Assembly (NCBI RefSeq): GCF_001428525.1
Contig: NZ_LMHW01000013.1
Location: 715,132-779,131 of the forward strand
DNA: 64,000 bases
Source: Flavobacterium sp. Root186
Lineage (GTDB): Bacteria; Bacteroidota; Bacteroidia; Flavobacteriales; Flavobacteriaceae
Direction: 5' to 3'
The stretch's first letter is position 1, and each line of letters starts with the position of its first letter. Shown piece by piece: positions 52,365 to 61,260 of the stretch. The position numbers and the translations under genes were made by a program. The notes beneath the pieces are model-generated. The model had not been told where the DNA came from and ran no database searches. It worked only from the letters and a program-made list of their open reading frames with translations.

Positions 52365-53834
52365 CTAAATCTTTATTCCGATCTTTCTAAAAATATTATC
52401 AATAACCTTATTAATATCTGGAGAGATATTGAATTTATAGTTTAGATAAACATATAGAATGGTTACCAAAATTGATTTTAAGGCAATACTAATAAGCTGA
52501 TAAAATGGAAATTCCCAAAAATAGAAAACAAGAAACAATACAAACGTTAGCAGCATTGAAGAAAGTGTTTCTTTTGTAAAAGGATATAAATGAAGTTTCT
52601 TGACAACAAAAAGTAATTTAGCTAAACTATATAATGTAATAGACAATAAAGTTGCGAAAGCTGAACCAAAAATCCCGAAAATTGGAATAAAAATCATGTT
52701 TAAAACTACAGTCAATACAACCAGCATTAATCCTAAATACAATACCATTCGGTAATATTTAGTATTAAAAATAATCGCATTATTGTTTCCTAAAATCAAA
52801 TCGAAATATTTAGATAAACCAATCATAAATACAACTGCGATACCTCCACTGTATTCTTTTGGAACCAATTCGTACAATTGATTAATATTTACAAATATGC
52901 AAAGCATTACAAAACCTCCAACCATCTGCAGGTTTATTGAGGTCTTTTTATAAAGCAAATTCAATTCATCATGTTTGTTCTCGTGCATTAATTTTGCCGT
53001 AATTGGATATACAATTTGATGCATTGCACGACTTGGAACAGAAATTACCAGAGCAATATACGTAGCCACAGAATAGAAGGCGATATTCTCAATCTGCATA
53101 TATTGATTTAATATCATTTTATCACCATCCAAAAGCAAATTAGCAACACTTCCGGATAAAATAATATAAAAAGTATAGACTAATATATCTTTTGTATTTG
53201 TTGGTATGGTAAACTGAAAAGTTGGTTTCTGAATACTAAATGCATATAACATGGTTATCAGGAATGCCAAAAAATATAGAATTGCTGTTGCGTACACAAA
53301 ACCTTCTACACTAAGCCAATTGTAGTAAACCCCTATCAATAGAAACAATGAAAATAATCGTAAGCCTACTTCCTTAACAAAATTTCCAAAAACGGAATGC
53401 ATATTTACTCGCAGCCAGGCATAAAAAATTTCAAAATACGCCATACACAATCCTATAAATGGTATCAACCATATATAACTTTTTACAATCGCATTCTTTT
53501 TTGAAACAAAGAATAAAATCTCATCATAAAAAACAAGACCAATTAGTAAAAGCGGAATTATTAATAGTAAAGGGAATAGAACAGTAAACGATAAAAAACG
53601 GGATTTCTCTTCTTCAGTTTGATATTGTGAATAAAATTTAACCAAAGTATTTTGCATTCCAATTGCAAACAAGGGCATAATCACATTGGCACAAGATGTC
53701 ACGTAATTAGTTAAACCATAAAAAGTTGCGCCTAAAAAAACTGGATATAGGTAAAGTGTGTTAATGGCCCCAATTCCAAAGCCAATGTATGTTATTATAG
53801 TGTTTTTAAAAGACTGGTTTAAGACAATACCCAT
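52365..53834 (-). CDS. Wzx-like polysaccharide/oligosaccharide flippase
   Basis: 489 residues with about 12-14 membrane segments and no signal peptide. The N-terminus FKNTIITYIGFGIGAINTLYLYPVFLGATFYGLTNYVTSC is typical of Wzx/MOP-family translocators in Bacteroidota, as is VYTFYIILSGSVANLLLDGDKMILNQYM in the middle. It probably moves lipid-linked glycan units across the inner membrane. Downstream partner of the GT4 and YfhO genes on the same strand, 77 bp from GT4. Confidence 0.85.
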   Translation of the reverse strand: MGIVLNQSFKNTIITYIGFGIGAINTLYLYPVFLGATFYGLTNYVTSCANVIMPLFAIGMQNTLVKFYSQYQTEEEKSRFLSFTVLFPLLLIIPLLLIGLVFYDEILFFVSKKNAIVKSYIWLIPFIGLCMAYFEIFYAWLRVNMHSVFGNFVKEVGLRLFSLFLLIGVYYNWLSVEGFVYATAILYFLAFLITMLYAFSIQKPTFQFTIPTNTKDILVYTFYIILSGSVANLLLDGDKMILNQYMQIENIAFYSVATYIALVISVPSRAMHQIVYPITAKLMHENKHDELNLLYKKTSINLQMVGGFVMLCIFVNINQLYELVPKEYSGGIAVVFMIGLSKYFDLILGNNNAIIFNTKYYRMVLYLGLMLVVLTVVLNMIFIPIFGIFGSAFATLLSITLYSLAKLLFVVKKLHLYPFTKETLSSMLLTFVLFLVFYFWEFPFYQLISIALKSILVTILYVYLNYKFNISPDINKVIDNIFRKIGIKI

Positions 53835-53911
53835 TTTTTGATTGCAGAGTTTAGATTGTAGAGTTTAGATTTTTGATTTTCTGCTCTCTTTTTATTTTTG
53901 AAATTCTTGTT

Positions 53912-55195
53912 TTAATGAATCAACTGTACTAACTGCTTAGTAAGATTTTTTCGGGAATATTGCTGTAAACCAACACCGTTAGCTTGTAATTTTCCTTCCA
54001 AAAATTGATTATAAAAGTCCAAAATTACACTTTTTAACTTCGCTTTTTCTGAATAATCAAAAAATACGCCTGTATTGGTTTCTTTTATAATATCGGCAAA
54101 ATCAGAACCTTGTGGTCCAATTGCAATAATTGGACGATTGGAGACCATATATTCAAATAATTTTCCAGGAATAATACTTTTGGTATCTTCAGAGTTTATT
54201 TCGATTAAAAGTAAAACCTGAGACTTTTTTTGGTGGGCAATAGCTTCTTTATGCGAAACATATCCTAATAAATTTAAATAATCGTTCAGTTTAAATTCTT
54301 CGATAGAATCTAAAACTTCCTGACTTACGGCGCCAATTAATTTAATTTCGAAATGCGTTTTAAAATCTGGAATTTCCTGAAGTAATTCAACCAGACATTC
54401 CCATAAAAATTTAGGATTTCTGTCGGATAAAAACGAACCTATATGAGCAAGTGTAAACTTATCATCTAAGGTTTGTTTATCAACGTTCTCAATATCGTAA
54501 CCGTTTGTAATTACTGAAATTGGTTTATTGGTGATAGCCTGAAATTCGGCTTTAGTAGTTTTACTTGTTACAATTATGGTGTCAGCAGAGTTAAGTACTT
54601 TATACTCTAAGTTTTTATGTTTTTTAGTGGCATAATTGGATAAACGCAAGGCCTTATGATAACCAATCGTTGTCCATGGATCGCGGAAATCTGCAAACCA
54701 TTTTACATTTAATTTTTCTTTTAGTTCTAAACCAATTAAGTGCAAACTGTGCGGCGGGCCCGACGTTACAATTGTATCAATATTGTTTTCTTTAATATAT
54801 TTTTCAAGATAGGAAACAGAAGGTTTTACCCAAAAAACTCTCGCATCAGGAATAAAAAGATTTCCACGTACCCAAAGAAAAGCTTTGTCTAAAAAGGTCT
54901 GTTTTTTTTTATGTGGAAAAATTCCAGAACTGATTTTTTTGGTCTTATTTTTTGAAAAAACAGAAGCTAACTGGTAAGGCTCCCAAATTTTATTTTTAAG
55001 AACAATTACTTTATCAGATATTTCGCTCACTAAGCCTTCATCAACAATTGGATAAGTTGGATTTTCCGGAACATAAACAATAGGCTGAACGCCAAAGTCT
55101 GGCAGATATTTTACAAATTTCAGCCAGCGCTGTACTCCCGGCCCACCAGCTGGAGGAAAGTAATAGGTTATAATTAAGAGCTTTTTTTGTTCCAA
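53912..55195 (-). CDS. GT4-like glycosyltransferase
   Basis: 427 residues of the GT-B fold. The N-terminal Rossmann loop is LLIITYYFPPAGGPGVQRWLKFVKYLPDFG, the middle shows WFADFRDPWTTIGYH, and the C-terminal donor site is PGKLFEYMVSNRPIIAIGPQGSDFADI with the E-x7-E-like spacing of GT4. Cytosolic face of the membrane. Donor and acceptor sugars unknown; next to the flippase it probably builds a surface glycan or exported lipid-linked oligosaccharide. Confidence 0.88.
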   Translation of the reverse strand: MEQKKLLIITYYFPPAGGPGVQRWLKFVKYLPDFGVQPIVYVPENPTYPIVDEGLVSEISDKVIVLKNKIWEPYQLASVFSKNKTKKISSGIFPHKKKQTFLDKAFLWVRGNLFIPDARVFWVKPSVSYLEKYIKENNIDTIVTSGPPHSLHLIGLELKEKLNVKWFADFRDPWTTIGYHKALRLSNYATKKHKNLEYKVLNSADTIIVTSKTTKAEFQAITNKPISVITNGYDIENVDKQTLDDKFTLAHIGSFLSDRNPKFLWECLVELLQEIPDFKTHFEIKLIGAVSQEVLDSIEEFKLNDYLNLLGYVSHKEAIAHQKKSQVLLLIEINSEDTKSIIPGKLFEYMVSNRPIIAIGPQGSDFADIIKETNTGVFFDYSEKAKLKSVILDFYNQFLEGKLQANGVGLQQYSRKNLTKQLVQLIH

Positions 55196-55233
55196 GGAAA
55201 ATCGTTTATTATTTTAAAGTGCGAAGTTAAAGT

Positions 55234-55485
55234 TTATTTTAAAGCTAATTTCTTATATACTTTATATATAATGTAAATTAAAAGTAAGCAGTTTAAGAAA
55301 ATCCAAAAATTATAAAAACCCCAGACAATTTTATATTCAGTTTTCATACTTGAAAAACTAAAATATTCTCCTTGGCTTTCATTGTAAAAGTCATCATATC
55401 CCATCATATAAATTCCGCAAAAAACAAATACGAATAAATCAAAAATGACAAAGACAACTATTTTTAAAATTTTTGAAATTAGCAT
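55234..55485 (-). CDS. Small two-helix membrane protein
   Basis: 83 residues with two hydrophobic segments (ILKIVVFVIFDLFVFVFCGIYMMG and IVWGFYNFWIFLNCLLLIYIIYKVYKK) joined by a polar YDDFYNESQGEYFSFSSMKTEYK loop. I do not recognise the family. It is squeezed between YfhO (7 bp) and GT4 (38 bp) on one strand, so it belongs to the glycan operon and could be an accessory subunit. Confidence 0.65.
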   Translation of the reverse strand: MLISKILKIVVFVIFDLFVFVFCGIYMMGYDDFYNESQGEYFSFSSMKTEYKIVWGFYNFWIFLNCLLLIYIIYKVYKKLALK

Positions 55486-55492
55486 CTAAAAA

Positions 55493-57955
55493 TTAGACTT
55501 TAAATTCACTCTTATTTGGTTTCTGTTTTTTTCGCTCAAAATAAATACCTCCAATTAAAAGTACAAACATTCCAATTGAACTTACAAGATTAATTGTTCC
55601 ACCTGTTTTAATAACCTGCGGTTCAAACTTAAATTCGATTTTATGTTTTCCTTCCGGAATTTCCATTGCTCTTAAAACATAATCAACTGGAAAATGATCT
55701 GTCAATTTTCCGTCTATATAAGCATTCCAGCCATTTTTATAATAGATTTCAGAAAAAACAGCTAAACCATCTTTTGCATTATCTGATTGATATTTGATAT
55801 AGTTTGGCTTGTACTGAACTACTTTAATTGTTCCGGTTGTGTCCCATTGCTTCTTCATTCGGGCATTTTGAAATTTACTTTCATGCTCATGCACGTTAAA
55901 AACAGCCACTTTTTTAGTATCAATATGATCTAAAGCTTTCATTACATCATCTGGTTTATTTACAAGTTTAACTGCACTTACAAACCAAGCATTTCCATTT
56001 GCATCAGGATTAACTGCTGGTATTGGTGCACCTGTAGAATCAGCCTGAATTACATACTTAACATTTAACATGTTAAGCACTTCAAGATTCATATTTTTTG
56101 ATCTATTACCAATTTGGTAATCAAACAATTGCTGCATTCTTCTTGGTTTTGCAGCATGATATCCTCCAATAGAATGGTGGAAATAAGAAGCTGTCGCACT
56201 CGACATGTTTCCATCTATATCAAAAACTCTGTAATGAGTTGTATCTTCTAAAATTTTAGCATCAGCAGGTGTTTCCTGAAAAGGAGCTGCAATTTGAACA
56301 GGGCTGACAAAATCTTTCGCAGAAACATATTTTTTATCTACAAAAAACAAATCAAAAATCATTAAAAGAGCAACGATAACTAAAGTTGTTGTCTGCGAAA
56401 ATTTGTTTTTAATAAACAGCCATAAAGTTCCAAATGTTACTAAGATAAAGAATCCTGAACGCAGCAAATCTGCAGAATATAAAGACTTTCTATCTTCTAT
56501 TAAAACATCAACAAATTCTTGTCCGTACATCTGAAGAAAATAGTTGTCACTGCTTCCTGAAAAATGGAAGAAACCTTTGGCAATTACTAAAATTAAAATA
56601 ACTCCCAATCCAAAAACTCCAGTTTGTACAAGCGCTTTTTGTTGTAATTTAGGTTCGTCTTTTGCTTTAAAAAACGACTGAATTCCCATTACTGCTAAAA
56701 CTGGTAAACATAATTCTAAGATTACCTGAATAGATGATACAGCTCTAAACTTATCATACATTGGCACATAATCAATAAAGAAATCTGTTAACAGTGAGAA
56801 ATTTTTTCCCCAGGAAAGTATTAACGAGAATAATGCTCCTGAAAGAAAAACATATTTAATTTTTCGGTCATCAATAAATAAAGCTAAGACTGCCAAAAAG
56901 AATACTACAATTCCAATGTACGCCGGAGCAGCAACAATTGGCTGATCTCCCCAATAAGCAGGCATTGCTGAAACAAAATTTTCTGCCTTAGAAGGTTCTA
57001 CATTATGATCAGTCATAAATGTATACATACTACTGTCTTTACCTATATTTTCATGATTGGAACCTCCAAAAAGTCTTGGAGCAATTAGATTGAAACTTTC
57101 GGCAATTCCGTAACTGTATTCCGTAATATACTCACGGCTTAAAGCGTTTTCATTTTCTTTTTTACCTCCGTCAGGATTGAAAGTTAATTCGCTGTTGCTT
57201 CGTGTACTAAACTTAGCATATTCACTTGTTGCCAATAAATTTCCTGCATTAGCACCAATTGCAAAAATTCCGGCTACAGCCAAAGTTCCAATTGCAATTA
57301 AAAGCGGTTTGTATTCTTTATCTTTTATAAAAGTAAAAGCAAAATAACCTGAAAGTATCAATAAAAAAATCAATAAATAATAGGTCATTTGAAAGTGGTT
57401 TGCATTAACTTCTAACGCTACCGCAAACATGGTGAGCAAACCTCCCCAAATATATTTTTTTTGAAAAACAAGTATAAATCCGGCAATAACCAATGGCATA
57501 TAAGCAATTGCATGCGCTTTTGCATTATGTCCAACACCCAGAATAATAATTAAATAGGTAGAAAAACCAAACGCAATCGCGCCGATAAAAGCTTTTAAAG
57601 GATCTGTTTTTAAAACTAACAACAAACCATAAAACCCTAAGAAATACAGAAACAAATAATCAGCCGGACGAGGTAAAAAACGCAAAACATCATCTATTTT
57701 ACCCACAAAATCGTTTGGATAATTTGCTCCTAACTGATATGTAGGCATTCCGCCAAAAGCAGAATTTGTCCAATAAGGCTCTGCATGTTCTGCTGCTCTA
57801 AAGTCATTTTGCTCTTTGGCCATTCCAGTGTATTGAGCAATATCTGACTGGTAAATTTGTTTTCCCTGCAGAACAGGATAAAAGTAAATTAATGAAACGA
57901 GAATGAAGCCCAGGATTACAAGGGCGTGCGGATAGAATTTATTTACTATTTTCAA
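55493..57955 (-). CDS. YfhO family membrane protein
   Basis: 820 residues, with about 12-13 membrane segments in the first 540 residues, a periplasmic domain (about 560-790) and a last helix. The YfhO family relates to GT-C transferases: note the early acidic loop QSDIAQYTGMAKEQNDFR and HAEPYWTNSAFGGMPTYQLGANYP. In Firmicutes, YfhO takes part in lipoteichoic acid glycosylation; here it presumably transfers sugars from a lipid carrier to a surface glycan. The specific role is inference. First of a four-gene minus-strand group. Confidence 0.88.
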   Translation of the reverse strand: MKIVNKFYPHALVILGFILVSLIYFYPVLQGKQIYQSDIAQYTGMAKEQNDFRAAEHAEPYWTNSAFGGMPTYQLGANYPNDFVGKIDDVLRFLPRPADYLFLYFLGFYGLLLVLKTDPLKAFIGAIAFGFSTYLIIILGVGHNAKAHAIAYMPLVIAGFILVFQKKYIWGGLLTMFAVALEVNANHFQMTYYLLIFLLILSGYFAFTFIKDKEYKPLLIAIGTLAVAGIFAIGANAGNLLATSEYAKFSTRSNSELTFNPDGGKKENENALSREYITEYSYGIAESFNLIAPRLFGGSNHENIGKDSSMYTFMTDHNVEPSKAENFVSAMPAYWGDQPIVAAPAYIGIVVFFLAVLALFIDDRKIKYVFLSGALFSLILSWGKNFSLLTDFFIDYVPMYDKFRAVSSIQVILELCLPVLAVMGIQSFFKAKDEPKLQQKALVQTGVFGLGVILILVIAKGFFHFSGSSDNYFLQMYGQEFVDVLIEDRKSLYSADLLRSGFFILVTFGTLWLFIKNKFSQTTTLVIVALLMIFDLFFVDKKYVSAKDFVSPVQIAAPFQETPADAKILEDTTHYRVFDIDGNMSSATASYFHHSIGGYHAAKPRRMQQLFDYQIGNRSKNMNLEVLNMLNVKYVIQADSTGAPIPAVNPDANGNAWFVSAVKLVNKPDDVMKALDHIDTKKVAVFNVHEHESKFQNARMKKQWDTTGTIKVVQYKPNYIKYQSDNAKDGLAVFSEIYYKNGWNAYIDGKLTDHFPVDYVLRAMEIPEGKHKIEFKFEPQVIKTGGTINLVSSIGMFVLLIGGIYFERKKQKPNKSEFKV

Positions 57956-58006
57956 TTTTGGCTGGTTTGGTTAAATGATGAATCCTAATACTACAAGGAT
58001 GCAAAC

Positions 58007-58294
58007 TTAATCTATTTCTTCGTAATCAACATAATCGCCCACCTTTTTGGTTTCACGCGGCTTTTTGGCATTAGCAGTATTAATGATTATTTCATCATTA
58101 TTGTTATTACGTGTTTGCTGCCAAGAATTATCCTGACCGTATTGTTGTTGTCTTTGAAAATTTTCTCCTGCTTTTTCAACCGCCTTTTTAACTAATACCG
58201 GCAAAAAGATTCGGGCTAAAAATTTAAAAATATAATAAAACGCAATAATCCACATTATCGTTTTAAACAAATTTGTAAAAGATGCTTCTTGCAT
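58007..58294 (-). CDS. DUF4834 family membrane protein
   Basis: 95 residues from ATG 58294 (MQEASFTNLFKTIMWIIAFYYIFKFLARIFLPVLVKKAVEKA); ATGs at 58300 and 58315 are also in frame. One membrane helix (about 10-33) precedes a Gln/Asn-rich tail ending KVGDYVDYEEID, the DUF4834 layout. Function unknown. Lies 51 bp upstream of YfhO on the same strand. Confidence 0.8.
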   Translation of the reverse strand: MQEASFTNLFKTIMWIIAFYYIFKFLARIFLPVLVKKAVEKAGENFQRQQQYGQDNSWQQTRNNNNDEIIINTANAKKPRETKKVGDYVDYEEID

Positions 58295-58375
58295 GATCAT
58301 ATAATTTTTTTCCAAAATTAGTAAATCCGTTGTTTAAAATTAAAATATCAATCTTAAATAAATAATAAAATATAG

Positions 58376-58383
58376 TACATTTG
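58376..58383 (+). promoter_or_regulatory. Possible -7 element (TACATTTG)
   Basis: TACATTTG fits TAnnTTTG 36 bp before the ATG at 58419. I could not find a good TTTG at the usual spacing upstream. Confidence 0.35.
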
Positions 58384-58418
58384 AAATGCGTTATAGCTTT
58401 TAATCAAAAAATACATTT

Positions 58419-59390
58419 ATGTTGAAAATTAAAAACTTACTCTTTGCGTTTCTTTTTTTAATACCACAATTTTTCTTCGCACAATATACAGATGTGATTA
58501 ATTCGAATCGTCCGGGAGAAACTATGTCGGCTTATGCGGTTGGAAAATCAGTTATTCAGGGCGAAATTGGTGTTTATGGCATTAAAGAAAAACACGATTT
58601 ATTAGATTATGACGCTACCGGTTTTGGTACAGATTTAACCGTTAGGTATGGTGCTTTTTTTGAGCAGCTGGAATTTATTTTAGATGTTCAGTATCAAATG
58701 GAAAACTTTGATACTCCATATACCAGCTACAAAAAAAATAATTTCAGACAGACCGTTTTAGGAGCAAAATACCTAATTTATGATCCTTATAAAAACTACA
58801 AAAAAGAAGCTAATATCTATAGCTACAAAGCAAACCACAGTTTTCAATGGCGCGAACTAATTCCGGCTGTTTCTATTTTTGCCGGTGCAAATTTTGTTGG
58901 CGCAGATAATCCATATTATTTTTCTCCAAATGGAGATATTTCCCCAAAAGTTGCCTTAGTTACTCAAAACTTATTTGGCGGCGGAAGATGGGTTTTTGTA
59001 ACCAATATTATTGCAGATTATATTGGTACTGATTACCCAAGTTATGGTTATATTTTAACTTTAACACACGGATTTAATGACAAATGGTCTGGTTTTGTTG
59101 AAAATCAAGGATACAAAAGCGATTTTTACAGTGATGCCATTGTTCGCGGCGGTGCGGCCTATCTCTTGTCTCCAAATATGCAGGTTGACGCTTCTATAAG
59201 TACTAATTTCAAAAACACACCTTCTATTTTATATGGAGGAGTTGGATTTTCGTGGAGATATGACGGATGGTACAAGGAAAAACAAATCGCTAATAAAAAC
59301 AAAGACAAAGCGAAGAAAAATTCAGATAATAAAGAAGAACAAATAGATTATCAGGAAAAAGAAAGAAAACGTAAAGCTAAATACGAATAA
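58419..59390 (+). CDS. Outer-membrane beta-barrel transporter-like protein
   Basis: 323 residues with signal peptide MLKIKNLLFAFLFLIPQFFFAQ. The rest alternates hydrophobic/hydrophilic residues with many aromatics, with SNRPGETMSAYAVGKSVIQGEIGVYG, VRYGAFFEQLEFILDVQYQ and YGYILTLTHGFNDKWSGFVENQ, a pattern of the transporter family related to MetA-pathway porins. The last 40 residues are a highly charged tail (KNKDKAKKNSDNKEEQIDYQEKERKRK), unusual for a barrel end. Substrate unknown. The GNAT gene follows after 43 bp. Confidence 0.8.
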   Translation: MLKIKNLLFAFLFLIPQFFFAQYTDVINSNRPGETMSAYAVGKSVIQGEIGVYGIKEKHDLLDYDATGFGTDLTVRYGAFFEQLEFILDVQYQMENFDTPYTSYKKNNFRQTVLGAKYLIYDPYKNYKKEANIYSYKANHSFQWRELIPAVSIFAGANFVGADNPYYFSPNGDISPKVALVTQNLFGGGRWVFVTNIIADYIGTDYPSYGYILTLTHGFNDKWSGFVENQGYKSDFYSDAIVRGGAAYLLSPNMQVDASISTNFKNTPSILYGGVGFSWRYDGWYKEKQIANKNKDKAKKNSDNKEEQIDYQEKERKRKAKYE

Positions 59391-59433
59391 ATTTAATAAT
59401 CAAACCTTTTAAAGAGGAGCTAATACCACCTTA

Positions 59434-60552
59434 ATGATTACAATAAAAGAAGCCAAAACTAAAAAAGAACTAACCGAATATATAAAATTTCCGTTCTCAC
59501 TTTATAAAGACAATCCGTATTGGGTTCCTCCTATTATTGCTGATGAATTAGAATCTTTTGATAAAACTAAAAATCCTGCTTTTGATAATGCAGAAGCTTA
59601 TTTTTATCTAGCTTACAAAGACAATAAAATTGTTGGACGAATTACGGCTATTATAAACTGGGCAGAAGTAAATAATCAGCATAAGAGGAAAGTTCGTTTT
59701 GGATGGTTTGATGTTATTGATGATATCGAGGTTACTAAAGCACTTCTTGAAAAAGTTTACGAATTAGGAAGAAAACATAATCTAGAACATACCGAAGGCC
59801 CAATGGGGTTTTCTAACTTAGATAAAGTTGGAGTTCTGACGGAAGGCTACGACCAGATGGGAACCATGATTACCTGGTATAACAATCCTTATTATGTTAC
59901 TCATTTTGAACAATTAGGATTTCAAATTGAGAAAGAATATATCGAAAGTATTTTCCCTTTCTCTAATGTAAAACCAGAATTTTTCCTGAAAGCTCAGGAA
60001 CTAATTAAAAAACGTTACGGACTTCGATCGTTAACTTTCACCAAAACAAAAGACATAATGCCGCATGTGGACAAGATGTTTGATTTGTTTAATGAATCTT
60101 ATGCTAAACTAGCTTCTTTTGTGGCGATTTCAGATGTTCAAAAAGAATATTTTAAAAAGAAATACATCAGCTTTATCAATCCTGAATATATAAAGTTTGT
60201 AGTGGATAAAGATGATAATTTAGTTGCTTTTAGTATTGTGATGCCAAGCTTTTCAGATGCCCTACAAAAAGCTAAAGGAAAACTTTTTCCGTTTGGCTTT
60301 CTTCATCTTTTAAAGGCAAGAAAGAAAAGTAAAGATGTTGTTTTTTACCTTATTGGAGTTCATCCTGATTACCAAAATAAAGGTGTTACAGCTATTATTT
60401 TTGATGAATATTTCAAAACTTTTTCTGAAAAAGGAATTCAAAATTGCATTAGAACTCCAGAATTAGCTGAAAACACCGCAATTCATTTACTTTGGAAAAA
60501 CTTTGACCCAAAAATTCACTGCCAGAGAAAGACTTATTTGAAGTACTTATAA
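59434..60552 (+). CDS. GNAT-fold acetyltransferase-like protein
   Basis: 372 residues, cytosolic. The N-terminal part (YKDNPYWVPPIIADELESFDKTKNPAFDNAEAYFYLAYKDNKIVGRITAIINWAE) and the later VVDKDDNLVAFSIVMPSFSDALQKAKG ... YLIGVHPDYQNKGVTAIIFDEYFKTFSEKGI indicate two GNAT-like halves; the V-H-P-x-Y-Q-N-K-G motif is the pyrophosphate-binding loop. Substrate unknown. A fairly common protein in Bacteroidota, with some database copies labelled otherwise. Confidence 0.8.
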   Translation: MITIKEAKTKKELTEYIKFPFSLYKDNPYWVPPIIADELESFDKTKNPAFDNAEAYFYLAYKDNKIVGRITAIINWAEVNNQHKRKVRFGWFDVIDDIEVTKALLEKVYELGRKHNLEHTEGPMGFSNLDKVGVLTEGYDQMGTMITWYNNPYYVTHFEQLGFQIEKEYIESIFPFSNVKPEFFLKAQELIKKRYGLRSLTFTKTKDIMPHVDKMFDLFNESYAKLASFVAISDVQKEYFKKKYISFINPEYIKFVVDKDDNLVAFSIVMPSFSDALQKAKGKLFPFGFLHLLKARKKSKDVVFYLIGVHPDYQNKGVTAIIFDEYFKTFSEKGIQNCIRTPELAENTAIHLLWKNFDPKIHCQRKTYLKYL

Positions 60553-60596
60553 AAGTTTTCAGTCGCAGTTTTCAGTGTTCAGTTTTCTGTAAACAT

Positions 60597-60634
60597 AAAA
60601 AATCCATTCGCCCCCAAAACGAATGGATTTTTCA
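60597..60634 (+). terminator. Rho-independent terminator of the GNAT gene
   Basis: Perfect 13-bp stem AAAAATCCATTCG (60598-60610) / CGAATGGATTTTT (60620-60632) with a C/A loop. A/T runs on both sides allow use by the convergent lipoprotein gene. Confidence 0.9.
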
Positions 60635-60650
60635 CTTTAATAACAATTCA

Positions 60651-61136
60651 TTAATCCACTTTGCAATCTACTTTGGTCAGCGTATTTTTCTGATCAAATT
60701 TTAGTTTTGTTTTGTCCTTAAATGATACTTTATCATTGGCTTGTACAACATCTCCGTATCCTTCAATAAGAGTTCCGTCTTTTTGTAAAAAAACAACTTC
60801 TCTAATTGATGAAACACCTTCAGAATTAAAAGTATAATCGGCAACTATGGTGTCGCCTTTCATATTTCCGATCAGTGTTCCTTCATTTTTATCTTTTCCT
60901 ACCAAATTATAGCTTAATTTTCCGTTTACTTCTTGGTGAGAATTTACATTAAAACTCATCTCAATTACGCTTCCATTTGCTCTCCAGGCGTAACATTGAT
61001 CTCCAGCCGGTTCGGCAATTTCAGCCTCTTTTGGAGGGCTTGGTGTAATTTGTACGGGCTCTGTAGTAGTTGTTTCTTTTTTACAGGAAATAAGAACCGT
61101 TAAAATAAGGGTCGTTAGTGTTAATACTTTTTTCAT
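60651..61136 (-). CDS. Lipoprotein of unknown function
   Basis: 161 residues starting MKKVLTLTTLILTVLISCKKE (lipobox LISC), then a Thr/Pro/Glu linker and a beta-rich domain (CYAWRANGSVIEMSFNVNSHQEVNGKLSYNLVGKDKNEGTLIGNMKGDTIVADYTF). Two cysteines (YAWR region and late TKVDCKVD) may pair. It stands between two terminators that share nearly the same stem. Function unknown. Confidence 0.75.
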   Translation of the reverse strand: MKKVLTLTTLILTVLISCKKETTTTEPVQITPSPPKEAEIAEPAGDQCYAWRANGSVIEMSFNVNSHQEVNGKLSYNLVGKDKNEGTLIGNMKGDTIVADYTFNSEGVSSIREVVFLQKDGTLIEGYGDVVQANDKVSFKDKTKLKFDQKNTLTKVDCKVD

Positions 61137-61183
61137 AATGCTGAGTTTTTTATTTTGTGATTTATGAATTAAAGTTACTTTAA

Positions 61184-61222
61184 ATAAAAAAAATCCATTC
61201 GTATAACAAATGGATTTTTTTA
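61184..61222 (-). terminator. Rho-independent terminator of the acyltransferase gene
   Basis: Stem AAAAATCCATT (61189-61199) / AATGGATTTTT (61209-61219) with A and T runs. The stem word is the same as that of the terminator at 60597-60634. Confidence 0.85.
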
Positions 61223-61260
61223 CATAATTTCCACTTAAGGAAATCTATTATTTAAATTAA

